A stretch of 64,000 nucleotides of DNA, from the NCBI GenBank assembly GCA_022457155.1, contig JAJGOT010000192.1, positions 1,339,501-1,403,500 of the forward strand, written 5' to 3'. Positions 10,690 through 22,888 of the stretch are shown one piece after another. The notes under the pieces were generated by a model. That model did no database searches, was not told the DNA's origin, and was given only the letters and a program-made list of their open reading frames with translations. Numbering within the stretch: position 1 is the stretch's first letter; the number at the start of each line of letters is the position of its first letter. The position numbers were made by a program, and so were the translations under genes. Source of the stretch: Cladopsammia gracilis (taxonomy: Eukaryota > Cnidaria > Anthozoa > Scleractinia > Dendrophylliidae).

Positions 10690-11028
10690 TTTTTTGTAAC
10701 TTGGCCACATTCTAGATCATATCAAAGAAAGCCGATTCCAAATTTTGAGCCAAATAAAACGGACCACTTTTTTTTCTAGGAGGGCCTCAATATCAAATGA
10801 GGGGTTTGCACAAATCCAGATTTTGGCTCCTGTATTTATTTCGAAGAAAATCGGTTCATATTTATTAATCCATGCTTTATTCAACTAGGAGATACAAAAA
10901 GAATTATTGCAATAGAGTAAAAAACAAAGAAGTAATAACCAAACGTTTGCCGTTGCAAAATTGCGTCCAGGTCACAGATGAGCATTTTGCATTTCGAGCG
11001 AGTCACCTTAAGCTGTAAAAATAGTGTC

Positions 11029-11158
11029 TATGTTGTGGTGCAATTTTGTTCTTGGTGCAAATTTTATTTTCCTTTGTTTTTGGGTATGGAAATGTATGAT
11101 GAGTTTTGAACAAAGAAAAACAAAATTTGCACCAAGTACAAAATTGCACCACAACATA
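11029..11158. repeat. 130-bp hairpin inside block A (also 20677-20806)
   Basis: The arms TATGTTGTGGTGCAATTTTG... and ...CAAAATTGCACCACAACATA pair over about 48 bp with few mismatches. It is identical in both block copies, so it predates the duplication. Confidence 0.75.
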
Positions 11159-11672
11159 TACAATATCTCCATGTTTGTGGCCATCGTATAGGGCCTTGTA
11201 GAGTTTCTTGAGATTGAAGAGATCGGTTTGGCCCAGCTCTACTGCAAACGGTTGTGTTTCTTTTCGTGTCAGTGCTCTTGGACACAACACAGAAATAAAA
11301 AAAGCTAAAATCAAATCCTGACTGACTTGCCACCATCATTGGATAGAATACATTGAAGAACTGTCTAACCAGTACCTAGAAAAATCAATTAAACTAAGTA
11401 AGAAATATGACATGTACAGTTCACTCTTAAAGGTCTTCAAAGTAGCCCCACCCTCTACCCTAAACAACAGAGTAGAGAAACTGAACAGGTTCTAAAGGAT
11501 GACTTCTGTAATGATGCAATGACCACTGCAACTAACAGCAGCAAAAAAAAAGGCCGAACTTTGTGGAGATCAGGATTAAGGCTGAACTATTTTTTTTAAT
11601 TGTGCCCAATTGTAATTAAGATAAAATTTTTAAATTGTGAATAAAGTTTTATTTTTTTCTTATTATTAAAAA

Positions 11673-11673
<1 letters not shown>

Positions 11674-11713
<40 letters not shown>
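11674..11713 (+). repeat. (TTA)n microsatellite (also 21321-21363)
   Basis: About 13-14 uninterrupted TTA units. Copy number differs by one between the two A blocks, one of very few differences in this half. Confidence 0.9.
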
Positions 11714-11900
11714 CGAAATTTACTTGCTAACAAAAAAGAGGAAATGTCTATAAGTTCCAAGGCACCGACAACGCTACCCCTTTAGATACGAGTTTTTGCA
11801 CACCTCCACATCCCCCGCCCCTGAAATCTTATCAAAAGAAAATGTAGGAGGTGGGATGTGGGAAGTGGGAGAAATAGGAATAAATTTCAACATCCTTGTA

Positions 11901-12266
11901 TTACCGAAATCCTTCTATTGCAAGGCTAGATCGTTCAATTTCTTGCCTAGAATTACTACTTCCGGTATTGATGTATAAAGAGACACCGTCAAACAGTCTG
12001 CAAAGCGTTCCACACACTCTTTCCGAATGTATGTGCCGCAGAGTGTCCTCCATTTCGTCGTTCATTAGTAGCCCAACACAACTGTTCTGCAGGAGATGCT
12101 GCGGAAGGCCAACTTTGTTAAATTCATCCAGTAGTAAACGCGTTTCCGACTTGATTTCTACAAAAGAAACCGGCTGCTTGCATCCAAAGGAAAAACCAAC
12201 ATTAAATACAATGATTTTTTTTTCTTTCTTTCTTTCTGGACTCATACAGTCCAGAGGGAAAGGCAC
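11901..12266 (-). other. unrecognised minus-strand ORF in block A (also 21551-21916)
   Basis: This 121-residue frame contains FVEIKSETRLLLDEFNKVGL then PQHLLQNSCVGLLMNDEMED and TLRHIHSERVCGTLCRLFDG. The residue use is protein-like and it is identical in both copies. I do not recognise it. The overlapping plus-strand 159-residue frame is Ser/Pro-rich and less convincing. It may be a fragment of a transposon protein. Confidence 0.3.
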
Positions 12267-12377
12267 GAACGGGACTCATAGCTCCCATGCAAGGTACCAT
12301 CCTTTCCCAATCCCACAACCCCCAAGGTTGACCACACCACCAGGTTCTACGCCCCATACTCTGCAAAACAGGTAACT

Positions 12378-13150
12378 TTGATGACTAGCAAACTGGACCA
12401 TTTCATATCTGGACTAGGGTTTCAAGTTCTACCTGTCCCAAAAGATGGAGTTTGCTTGTTTCCATCAATTATCTTTCAGCTGGAACAGAAGGCGCCTCTG
12501 TCAGCTTCTAACAAAGTGTTATATAATTCAAGTGTCCATGGAGAAACTATTTTTCTGGAGAGAAACACTTGTCAATGAGCCACTCAAACAAGAGTATGAG
12601 AAATTCCTTGTTGACACTGAACGGGAAGATATGGCACCAGAGTATAGAAATCTTGGTGTCTTCACGGGTCAGATGGGAAACATGATGTGCTGGGATTGGC
12701 CAATGTTTTAAGGGTGTCATCTGTGGTGTTAACATCGATGGAACATTTTGCAGTTATACTTGTTTCTCCAAGAATTAACAAGACCCAATATAGCAGCTCC
12801 CATATACCTTGCTTTCAATCATGCTGGACCGGGTCACTACGATGCAGTAATTCTGTCAATCAATTGTCAGCATTTCATCCAGATCCCAAACCAGCACATG
12901 AGGAGCCATCGAAGATGGGTGGATGCAGATGCGGAAAAGGTGCTGCACAATGTCTGTTGATGGAGCCATAGAATCATTTTGGATCCAGATGCCCGGGGAG
13001 CATAGAGTGTCTTGCCCTTGTTTCTTGCCCAGCAAGGCTGCAATAATGGCAAGTTTTTAACTGTGGTAATCGTTACAGGAAGCGAGACAATTCTAAAAAG
13101 AAAACATTTGAAAAACGGAAGTGAGACGAACAGTTTGTTCAAAGCAACTG
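12378..13150 (+). pseudogene. broken OTU-domain cysteine protease gene with Cys-rich tail, copy 1
   Basis: The first frame reads LDHFISGLGFQVLPVPKDGV then CLFPSI, matching the OTU N-terminal D-G-x-C-L-F motif with the catalytic Cys. Other frames continue NEPLKQEYEKFLVDTEREDM and then FNHAGPGHYDAVILSIN, matching the C-terminal motif with the catalytic His (GHYDAV). Then follow CRCGKGAAQC, SCPCFLPSK and NCGNRYRKRDNSKKK, a CxC-type cysteine cluster. At least three frameshifts and stops separate these parts. OTU proteins with such clusters are known from animal transposable elements. The copy is dead, and the duplicate at 22028 has the same lesions. Confidence 0.6.
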
Positions 13151-13238
13151 TGTAAGCAGTCATCAGTTGATTACTGAAAGGAATTTTCACTTTGCTAAGA
13201 CGTCATAGTCAGAACTGGAAACTCTTTTATTTAAGAGT

Positions 13239-14145
13239 ATGATTACTGCAGTTAAGAGAAAGTCAGATGGGGATGTCCCGTCCAGTGATGTGTCATATTT
13301 GATGAACACATTTAATTCTTTACGTGACATAGCAATTCCAGCTCTGTGCCATTGCCTGTCAAGGAAAAACCATCAAACAAATAAAAGGCAAGTTGAAACA
13401 TTTAATACAGCAACACCGTGATTTGGGCTCAGACACATGGCAGTTGAAGGATATCAAGGAAGTACTTTTGAAAGAGCAATGCAGTTCTTATAATGCTTCA
13501 CCAACACATTTCCATTTTCGCAGGGAAACCAAGCAACCTTCTTCAACTTCAGCGTTATTTTCAGAAGCTGGGGAAAGAAAGGGTCCCTGGTACTCATTTT
13601 GTGGAAAGCATCATTCAAGTTCAAGGTGCAACATTGTTACAAATCCAGACAACCGAAGAAAGTTGTTGCACGAAAAGGGACGATGTTTCCTGTGTCTGCG
13701 TTCTAAACATTTGTCAAGAAATTGTTGTAGTGGAATGAAGTGTTTCAAATGTAATGGGTTACACCACACATCTATTTGCGGAGCAAATTTTACAAATCCC
13801 ATAAGCACTAACAAGGTTTCAACTGGCTCTCGGGCAGGCGAGTTACCCATCTCTCAAGGTGCTCCAAGTGCTGGTACATCAGTCAATATTGCCTATAGTC
13901 AATCCAAGGGATCCGTTCTCTTAAAGACAGCACAAGCATGTGTTGTGCGTCCTGACAGCGAAACCCCCACTCAGTCAGTGTGTTTAGTATTTGATTCTGG
14001 TAGCCAGCGCACATATATTTCACAGAGCCTTTGCGATGCCTTAGACTTGCAAGTGATTGGCAAGGATGCTTTGTTGATCAAAGATAATTTAACCTTTGCG
14101 AATTTTAACATTCAAGCTCAACAGTCACGAGCGTTGAATGGCTGA
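13239..14145 (+). pseudogene. BEL/Pao retrotransposon gag zinc fingers and protease, copy 1
   Basis: The 250-codon frame at 13393 contains an array of cysteine motifs: SFCGKHHSSSRC, GRCFLCLRSKHLSRNC and KCFKCNGLHHTSIC. These are followed by CLVFDSGSQRTYISQSLCDA, an A17/DUF1758-type aspartic protease active site (DSGS). This arrangement is characteristic of BEL/Pao gag-pol. An upstream piece (SDGDVPSSDVSYLMNTF) from 13239 is in another frame. The frame stops just after the protease. No reverse transcriptase, integrase or LTR is recognised nearby, so this is a truncated remnant. Confidence 0.75.
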
Positions 14146-14770
14146 TTTAAAATGAACCACACGTTTAGAATTCCTTTGGTCGCTGACAAAACTACAGATC
14201 ACAGTATGAAACCTACCTAGAGGACTTAAATTTGGCTTTTCCCAGAGAAAATTTGACGAATGAATCCTAAACTCGGCCACGACATGGGGAAATATGTAGT
14301 TAATCGGAGGCTGGTGAAAAAAAGGTAAGAATTTTTCAAATTTTGCGACAATTCCGGTTTTAAGTAGCGACCCATAGCGGTCGCAGGCGGCATGTTGCCT
14401 GCCTTGTCTCCCTCTCTTTACTACCGGCCAGGGTTTCTGCGGCTCGGAGTGGCAAAAAACACCACGCGTGACTCAATCAACATTTCCTTAAACCTTTTTT
14501 CAACATGAAGGTAAAAAGCGACTTTAATATCTCCACTAAAATTTCAACCAATCGTGTCGCGTGAAGTCTCAAGTTCAAAACACAAACAGAGTGTGGTCTG
14601 CCTGTGATCAACCTTGGAGTGCATCTCCAGTGTAAAAATGTAGTGTCCAAATTTCATCATAGACACCTCAACACCTACATCAAAATAAAGCTTAAAACAT
14701 GGTCTACAATACAAACCTTTGCTAATAACTATCTAATCCTATAAATCTATGAGCCGATGAAACACAGTCC
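14146..14770 (+). other. non-coding end of block A, copy 1
   Basis: No ORF of note. The same sequence in copy 2 (23772-24423) carries an extra 33 bp near 24076-24110. Confidence 0.5.
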
Positions 14771-15130
14771 ATGAAGCTTGTCCTCTGGGAAAACACAATC
14801 AACAAAATAACCACAGGCAACCGAGCCTTTGATGATATTAAATTTGTGAATATGAAAGAATCACCTGTAATTTATGAAGTTGGTGACATTGACAACATTA
14901 ATATCGATAACCCAGAACTGAAGGAAAACATCCTTACAGGCCAATGCATTGGTATCGACACTAAAAAAACCAGCCTGTTGTATGGTATGCAACAAGTCTT
15001 CCAACAGAAGTTTCAGATGATGAAATGATCACTTGTAATAATTGCAAGGTAACAACACTGTTGTCCTTGTTAGAAACCAAATTGGTGTGTCACATCCTAC
15101 TCGACACAGAAGATGGCATGTGAAATTATA
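14771..15130 (+). pseudogene. RPA-like OB-fold / zinc-ribbon fragment, copy 1
   Basis: An 85-residue frame begins KLVLWENTINKITTGNRAFD then DIKFVNMKESPVIYEVGDID. This resembles the VxLxLWE...I.......Y.F.N strand pattern of replication protein A-type OB folds. After a frame change it gives CMVCNKS and then TCNNCKVTTLLS, two CxxC pairs of a zinc ribbon. A one-base indel near 14995 breaks the frame relative to the copy at 25862. RPA-like proteins are passengers of some Helitrons, but no Helitron termini were identified. Confidence 0.45.
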
Positions 15131-15657
15131 CCTGCTTTAATGATGCTGTGCAAAGTTTCTAGACAGAAATCAAGAATACCACACCTATTGCAGATAGTAG
15201 AGTCTAGTTTCAGAATACTTTTTCAGCCCGTGCCTATACCCACCTGTCTGATATGAAATGTTTCCTTTGGCAATCTGCAAAATAAACTCCCAAAGAAGTT
15301 TATTGCTATTTTGTAGGCTTTTTCAGTATATTATGATACAACAATCTGGCCTTGTGATGAGTTATATAATATTTGTTATTAAAGACCCACAATTAAAGAC
15401 CCATTATCAATAACAATTGTTAAGCAAACTTTTGAAATTGAACTATTACAACTGAAAGAGAACTGAAATAGTCTAATTAGGATAAGTTATTTTTTGTATA
15501 TATTCATCTTTTACAATAATTTATAAATGTAATTAGTTTAATGATATATTAATTACGCAGGGCCCCAATGGATATCAGTCTAGAGCTGAATGGGTTACCC
15601 TGCATAAATAAAGTTTACTACTAAAGAAAGTAGCCATATATAATCCTGGTGCACACA

Positions 15658-17903
15658 AGGTTTAAAGAATACAAATATTGTTTTTTCATTGTCAATCAGC
15701 AAAGCTTTGAAATTAATCTATTAAAATATATTCATTTGCATTATCTCTTTCTGCAGATGTGTTCAGTGATGAAAAGGAAGACTCGGTAAGTCATTTGATT
15801 TGTAATCCACTGTTACAGAATCTTCTTAACCATGCCACATCAATGATGCTGAGGTCAATGTATTGTTAACAACAGCAGACCTGTACAAGTACATGTCAGA
15901 ATTTTTATTGGCACTGCAGGGCAGTGGGGACGGACTGAGAAGGGAACTTATAATGAACTATTCGAGCTAGTCGTTAGTGAAAGAGTCTAGGATACAATAC
16001 CAATATCATCTGAACTGAAACAAGGTGTTGAGCACAACCAACATAATCTTACCAGTTAATTCCAAAGACCAAGTTAATGCTGTAGCTCTGCAGGCTGGTA
16101 CGCTTGACCAACTGAGATAACCAGGTGGTGGTTTCTGTTTGCTCAGGTGGAGAAAATAACAAGTAAGATGGACACTCTCAGTCCAGAGAAGAAACAATTT
16201 AAGGCATCTCCTCCAAGGAAGCTATTGAATAGAATCAAGAATTTGAAAACAGTGTATGAACACTTTACACTGATCAATTTTAAATTTACTCATTATAGAC
16301 ATGAGTGGTACAATGATGATTTGGACATCAGTTTACACCAGGGAGAAACATGTGGGCACACCAAAGGAAACCGTAGACTTGCTGCTCAACTGTGAAACTA
16401 TGTAGACATGAGCAAGATATGCACAGCGCAGCCATTAAGAGTTCAACACAATTGTTCATTTATTGCGGATCTCAGCAAACTGAAAGACATTGGGGATTTG
16501 AAATGTGATGACCTAGGTTCTTGGAAGATCATTACAGAAAAACGTTTTGTTTCCAAGTCAGAGATGAAGGTGGTTACATGTTAGCCAGATCAGTCAATGG
16601 TGACAAAGAAACTCCATGTGAGGATCCTAAATATGCTTTAAAAGGAGAATATTTCAAGCTCCGCAAATCAGGAGACTTCCGTAAGAGAATTGATACCACA
16701 ATTAGTAAGTACTGTTTTTTAACAACTAGTATGTTAAGTATGATGCAATAACAGTCACTAACTTTCACTTAAAAAGGTGATAAGAACCTCATAATAACGT
16801 CATATCTACCTATAATATGCAGGTACAATAGAATCTTTACAACTCAAACTCCCTAATTCAAACTTCTCGCTTACTTGAACGACATATACAGTTTCCTCAA
16901 CTACACCTCATGATAGATTTAACCCCTGATAACTCAAACAGTTTTGTGTTTCCTCCGGCGGTTTGAGTTATTGATTAGGATTCAACTGTACATAAGAAAA
17001 TAAACCTGAAAAAAAATATGAGCCATTTTATAACTATTCACTACTATTTTGTCTTTCATGGGTTTAATTTTTTTCTCATCAATAACTTGCAGCCGCAGTG
17101 ACACTCAATCTCAATCATTATTAAATACCATAAAACCACAGATGTAATGCACGTGTCAGTGGCTATCCTGGGGAACTAACGCCTGACAACAGTAGCAAGC
17201 ATTCCATTAAATTTGCACACTTTCATATAGCCAGTTTTAGGCAGTAAAGGGCAAATTGTGAAGAGGGGGGGCATATCGTATTTGCAATAGTTGTGAGAGG
17301 TCCGAGGATACACTCACGGGATAACGGGAAAGCAAGGGGGGTTCGTTGAATTATAGTGCACATGCCCTGGGGTGAGCTCTCCTACATGTACTTGCTGACA
17401 AGTGATAAATGCACCAGCCACAAGCTTATACAACTTCATAAAGGGTTTTGGGTTTGAGGGGCATTTTATCTGATGGTACTTATACAATTGTAACCGGGGG
17501 AGGGGGGGGGGGGGGGGGGTATAACCAAAATTAACAAACAAAACATTCTGAAATGCATTAACATAAAATCCTACCATCGCACAGATATTAAATTTCTCTC
17601 AATCACCGCCAGAACTAACTCCTCCTTTGCACAGACAAACCTCATTGCTCCTGCAGCATATCAAGCAATATATTCATTTAAACAAAGTCATCTTTAGAGA
17701 AGAATTTATTTCCAAACTCAAAACAACATGGAAAATCAATAAGGCAGCCTAATATTATTGTTTTGATTGTGTTCTCTACCAGACATTGGCAATATATTAT
17801 TTATTTCTATTTATTCATTTTGTTCAATTTACTGTTACTCTTTTCTTTTTGCATTAGTAAGTACCAAGAATATTTAACTTCCATTTTAACACATATTCTA
17901 TTT
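15658..17903 (+). repeat. tandem unit C1 (MULE N-terminal exons)
   Basis: First of five copies of a 2.1-2.25-kb unit. It contains a 29-nt mini-exon (15757-15785, AG|...|GTAAGT), a 558-nt exon-like stretch (16147-16704, CAG|GTGG...|GTAAGT), a pogo-like MITE (16826-16988), a poly-G run (17498-17518) and a tail with the KTTWKINKAA frame. The exon has TGA in place of the TCA found in C2 (CAACTGTGA). Confidence 0.85.
16826..16988. mobile_element. pogo/Tigger-like MITE within unit C
   Basis: TA-flanked 163-bp element with ends CAATAGAATCTTTACAACTC and GAGTTATTGATTAGGATTCAACTG, imperfect inverted repeats. Present at the same place in all five C units (for example 19061-19223). It was therefore inserted before amplification. 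Confidence 0.55.
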
Positions 17904-20307
17904 TAAAGAATACAGATTTTTTGTTTCATTTGTCAATCTGCAAAGCTTTAAGATAATCTATTAAAATATATTAATTTGCATTATCTCTTTCTACAGATGT
18001 GTTCAGTGATGAAAAGGAAGACTCGGTAAGTTATTTGATTTGCAATCCACTGTTACAGAATCTTTTTAACCATGCCACATCAATGATGCTGAGGTCAATG
18101 TGTTGTTAACAACAGCAGACCTGTACAAGTACATGTCAGAATTTTTATTGGCACTGCAGGGCAGTGGGGACGGACTGAGAAAGAAACTTATAATGAACTA
18201 TTTGTCGTTAGTGAAAGAGTCTAGGATACAATACCAATATCATCTGAACTGAAACAAGGTGTTGAGCACAACCAACATGATCTTACCAGTTGATTCCAAA
18301 GATCAAGTTAATGCTGTAGCTCTGCAGGCTGGTACTCTTGATCAACTGGGATAACCAGGTGGTGGTTTCTGTTTGCTCAGGTGGAGAAAATAACAAGTAA
18401 GATGGACACTCTCAGTCCAGAGAAGAAAACATTTAAGGCATCTCATCCAAGGAAGCTATTGAATAGAATCAAGAATTTGAAAAAAGTGTATGAACACTTT
18501 ACACTGATCAATTTTAAATTTACTCATTATAGACATGAGTGGTACAATGATGATTTGGACATCAGTTTACACCAGGGAGAAAGATGTGGGCACACCAAAG
18601 GAAACAGTAGACTTGCTGCTCAACTGTCAAACTATGTAGACACAAGCAAGATATGCACAGCGCAGCCATTAAGAGTTCAACACAACTGTTCATTTATTGT
18701 GGATCTCAGCAAACTGAAAGACACTGGGGATTTGAAATGTGATGACCTAGGTTCTTGGAAGAACATTAAAACAAAATGTTTTGTTTCCAAGTCAGAGATG
18801 AAGGTGGTTACATGTTAGCCAGATCAGTCAATGGTGACAAAGAAACTCCATGTGAGGATCCTAAATATGCTTTAAAAGGAGAATATTTCAAGCTCCGCAG
18901 ATCAGGAGACTTCCGTAAGAGAATTGATACCATAATAAGTAAGTACTGTTTTTTTAACAACTAGTATGTTAAGTATGATGCGATAACAGTCACTAACTTT
19001 CACTTAAAAAGGTGATAAGAACCTCATAATAATGTGATATCTACCTATAATATGCAGGTACAATAGAATCTTTACAACTCAAATTCCCTAATTCAAACTT
19101 CTCGCTAACTTGTACGACATATACAGTTTCCTCAACTACACATCATGATAGATTTAACCCCTGATAACTCAAACAGTTTTGAGTTTCCTCTGGCAGTTTA
19201 AGTTATTAATTAGGATTCAACTGCACATGAGAAAATAAACCTGAAAAAAAATATGAGCCATTTTATAACTATTCACTACTATTTTGTCTTTCATGGGTTT
19301 CATTTTTTTTCTCATCAATTACTTGGTTAATGTGTATGTTTATTTATTTAGTAGCTGTTTTTTAAATCACTTTATGTTTGGTAAATATGACTGTAATTAG
19401 TACAACCTGCCTAGATTAGCTATGCTATAAGCGGGTTTGTAGATATTTAAATTTTATTTCTTTAAATTTAGATCAATTTATTCATGTAACAGTGCTGCAG
19501 CCACAGTGACACTCAATCTCAATCATTATTAAAAACCATAAAACCCCAGATGTAATGCACATGTTAGTGGCTATCCTGGGGAACTAACGCCTGACAACAG
19601 TAACAAGCATTCCATTAAATTTGCACACTTTCATATAGCCAGTTTTAGGCAGGAAAGGGGAAATTGTGAAGAGGGGGGCATATTGTATTTGCAATAGTTG
19701 CGAGAAGTCTGGGGATACACTCATGGGATAACAGGAAAGCAAGGGGGGTTCGTTGAATTATAGTGCACACGCCCTGGGGTGAGCTCTCCTGCTTGCTGGC
19801 CAGTGATAAATGCACAAGCCCCAAGCTTATACAACTTCATAAAGGGTTTTGGGTTTGAGGGGCATTTTATCTGATGGTACTTATACAATTGTAACCCGGG
19901 GAGGGGGGGGGGGGGGGGGGGTTTAACCAGAATTAAAAAACGAAACATTCTGAAATGCATTAACAAAAAAATCCTACTATCGCACAGATATTAAATTTCT
20001 CTCAATCACTGCCAGAACTAACTCCTCCTTTGCACAGACAAACCTCATTGCTCCTGCAGCATATCAAGCAATATATTCATTTAAACAAAGTCGTCTTTAA
20101 AGAAGAATTTATTTTCAAACTCAAAACAACATGGAAAATCAATAAGGCAGCCTAACATTATTGTTTTGATTGTGTTTTCTACCCGACATTGGCAATATAT
20201 TATTTATTTCTATTTATTCATTTTGTTCAATTTACTGTTACTCTTTTCTTTTTGCATTAGTAAGTACCATGAATATTTAATTTCCATTTTAACATATATT
20301 CTATTTT
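17904..20307 (+). repeat. tandem unit C2 (best preserved exon)
   Basis: The mini-exon is 17997-18025 and the main exon 18381-18938. It alone keeps TCA at the position where the other four copies have TGA, so the frame runs 145 codons from 18381 before a shared frameshift. Extra AT-rich sequence is present near 19320-19490. The unit is followed by the CAACAAAAAAGTAAAAAAT segment that also follows C5. Confidence 0.85.
18381..18938 (+). pseudogene. MULE transposase N-terminal exon (representative of five copies)
   Basis: The reading VEKITSKMDTLSPEKKTFKA, then YEHFTLINFKFTHYRHEWYN and LRVQHNCSFIVDLSKLKDTG, then KCDDLGSWKN, matches the N-terminal region of cnidarian MULE proteins. In these an 'RHNASF.VDL....D.K.DD.G.W' block precedes the transposase. 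A frameshift near 18776 leads to VRDEGGYMLARSVNGDKETP and YFKLRRSGDFRKRIDTIISK in another frame. Flanking CAG and GTAAGT look like intact splice sites. Copies: 16147-16704, 27130-27688, 29380-29937 and 31499-32057. All are disrupted. Confidence 0.6.
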
Positions 20308-20486
20308 GCAACAAAAAAGTAAAAAATAAAATAAAAACCAACATTAAACTAATAAAGACTCTTATTCCCACTCTACACATACAATTTGTTAGTTTTTTGG
20401 AAATATATCTTCTTTAGAAATCTTGAAAACATTCTGAGAGCACCAATCTTTCAGTAAAGTGGGGGGGGGGGAGCTCATGATCAGGA
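20308..20486 (+). other. segment following C2, homologous to 33253-33440
   Basis: It carries AAAAACCAACATTAAACTAA, ACTCTACACATACAATTTGT and a poly-G run (20460-20470). It stops at GATCAGGATTT where block A copy 2 begins. Confidence 0.7.
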
Positions 20487-21319
20487 TTTCGAAGAAAATC
20501 GGTTCATATTTATTAATCCATGCTTTATTCAACTAGGAGATACAAAAAGAATTATTGCAATAGAGTAAAAAACAAAGAAGTAATAACCAAACGTTTGCCG
20601 TTGCAAAATTGCGTCCAGGTCACAGATGAGCATTTTGCATTTCGAGCGAGTCACCTTAAGCTGTAAAAATAGTGTCTATGTTGTGGTGCAATTTTGTTCT
20701 TGGTGCAAATTTTATTTTCCTTTGTTTTTGGGTATGGAAATGTATGATGAGTTTTGAACAAAGAAAAACAAAATTTGCACCAAGTACAAAATTGCACCAC
20801 AACATATACAATATCTCCATGTTTGTGGCCATCGTATAGGGCCTTGTAGAGTTTCTTGAGATTGAAGAGATCGGTTTGGCCCAGCTCTACTGCAAACGGT
20901 TGTGTTTCTTTTCGTGTCAGTGCTCTTGGACACAACACAGAAATAAAAAAAGCTAAAATCAAATCCTGACTGACTTGCCACCATCATTGGATAGAATACA
21001 TTGAAGAACTGTCTAACCAGTACCTAGAAAAATCAATTAAACTAAGTAAGAAATATGACATGTACAGTTCACTCTTAAAGGTCTTCAAAGTAGCCCCACC
21101 CTCTACCCTAAACAACAGAGTAGAGAAACTGAACAGGTTCTAAAGGATGACTTCTGTAATGATGCAATGACCACTGCAACTAACAGCAGCAAAAAAAAGG
21201 CCGAACTTTGTGGAGATCAGGATTAAGGCTGAACTATTTTTTTTAATTGTGCCCAATTGTAATTAAGATAAAATTTTTAAATTGTGAATAAAGTTTTATT
21301 TTTTTCTTATTATTAAAAA

Positions 21320-21363
<44 letters not shown>

Positions 21364-22027
21364 CGAAATTTACTTGCTAACAAAAAAGAGGAAATGTCTA
21401 TAAGTTCCAAGGCACCGACAACGCTACCCCTTTAGATACGAGTTTTTGCACACCTCCACATCCCCCGCCCCTGAAATCTTATCAAAAGAAAATGTAGGAG
21501 GTGGGATGTGGGAAGTGGGAGAAATAGGAATAAATTTCAACATCCTTGTATTACCGAAATCCTTCTATTGCAAGGCTAGATCGTTCAATTTCTTGCCTAG
21601 AATTACTACTTCCGGTATTGATGTATAAAGAGACACCGTCAAACAGTCTGCAAAGCGTTCCACACACTCTTTCCGAATGTATGTGCCGCAGAGTGTCCTC
21701 CATTTCGTCGTTCATTAGTAGCCCAACACAACTGTTCTGCAGGAGATGCTGCGGAAGGCCAACTTTGTTAAATTCATCCAGTAGTAAACGCGTTTCCGAC
21801 TTGATTTCTACAAAAGAAACCGGCTGCTTGCATCCAAAGGAAAAACCAACATTAAATACAATGATTTTTTTTTCTTTCTTTCTTTCTGGACTCATACAGT
21901 CCAGAGGGAAAGGCACGAACGGGACTCATAGCTCCCATGCAAGGTACCATCCTTTCCCAATCCCACAACCCCCAAGGTTGACCACACCACCAGGTTCTAC
22001 GCCCCATACTCTGCAAAACAGGTAACT

Positions 22028-22800
22028 TTGATGACTAGCAAACTGGACCATTTCATATCTGGACTAGGGTTTCAAGTTCTACCTGTCCCAAAAGATGGAG
22101 TTTGCTTGTTTCCATCAATTATCTTTCAGCTGGAACAGAAGGCGCCTCTGTCAGCTTCTAACAAAGTGTTATATAATTCAAGTGTCCATGGAGAAACTAT
22201 TTTTCTGGAGAGAAACACTTGTCAATGAGCCACTCAAACAAGAGTATGAGAAATTCCTTGTTGACACTGAACGGGAAGATATGGCACCAGAGTATAGAAA
22301 TCTTGGTGTCTTCACGGGTCAGATGGGAAACATGATGTGCTGGGATTGGCCAATGTTTTAAGGGTGTCATCTGTGGTGTTAACATCGATGGAACATTTTG
22401 CAGTTATACTTGTTTCTCCAAGAATTAACAAGACCCAATATAGCAGCTCCCATATACCTTGCTTTCAATCATGCTGGACCGGGTCACTACGATGCAGTAA
22501 TTCTGTCAATCAATTGTCAGCATTTCATCCAGATCCCAAACCAGCACATGAGGAGCCATCGAAGATGGGTGGATGCAGATGCGGAAAAGGTGCTGCACAA
22601 TGTCTGTTGATGGAGCCATAGAATCATTTTGGATCCAGATGCCCGGGGAGCATAGAGTGTCTTGCCCTTGTTTCTTGCCCAGCAAGGCTGCAATAATGGC
22701 AAGTTTTTAACTGTGGTAATCGTTACAGGAAGCGAGACAATTCTAAAAAGAAAACATTTGAAAAACGGAAGTGAGACGAACAGTTTGTTCAAAGCAACTG
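22028..22800 (+). pseudogene. broken OTU-domain gene, copy 2
   Basis: Identical to 12378-13150, with the same D-G-x-C and GHYDAV motifs and the same frameshifts. The lesions therefore arose before the duplication or were homogenised by conversion. Confidence 0.6.
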
Positions 22801-22888
22801 TGTAAGCAGTCATCAGTTGATTACTGAAAGGAATTTTCACTTTGCTAAGACGTCATAGTCAGAACTGGAAACTCTTTTATTTAAGAGT

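Larger units (their letters stand above)
10838..14751 (+). repeat. duplicated block A, copy 1 (3.9 kb)
   Basis: Direct duplicate of 20487-24423, offset 9649-9650 bp throughout. The first 2.49 kb (to about 13325) are identical apart from homopolymer and microsatellite length. The rest carries about 30 substitutions and a 33-bp insertion in copy 2. The block holds a hairpin, a (TTA)n microsatellite, a broken OTU gene, a Cys-rich stretch and BEL/Pao gag-protease. The left boundary coincides with ATTTCGAAGAAAATCGG, also present at the copy 2 junction. Confidence 0.9.

Noticed and set aside
11896..12375. 159-residue plus-strand ORF in block A as a gene
   Set aside because: Ser/Pro-rich composition, overlaps a more protein-like minus-strand frame, and no recognisable domain. 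It is identical in both copies only because the whole block is.
16006..16197. minus-strand tRNA-like stretch (TATCTCAGTTGGT) in each C unit as a SINE
   Set aside because: An A-box-like motif is present but no B box or tail was found, so it is too weak to list as a SINE.
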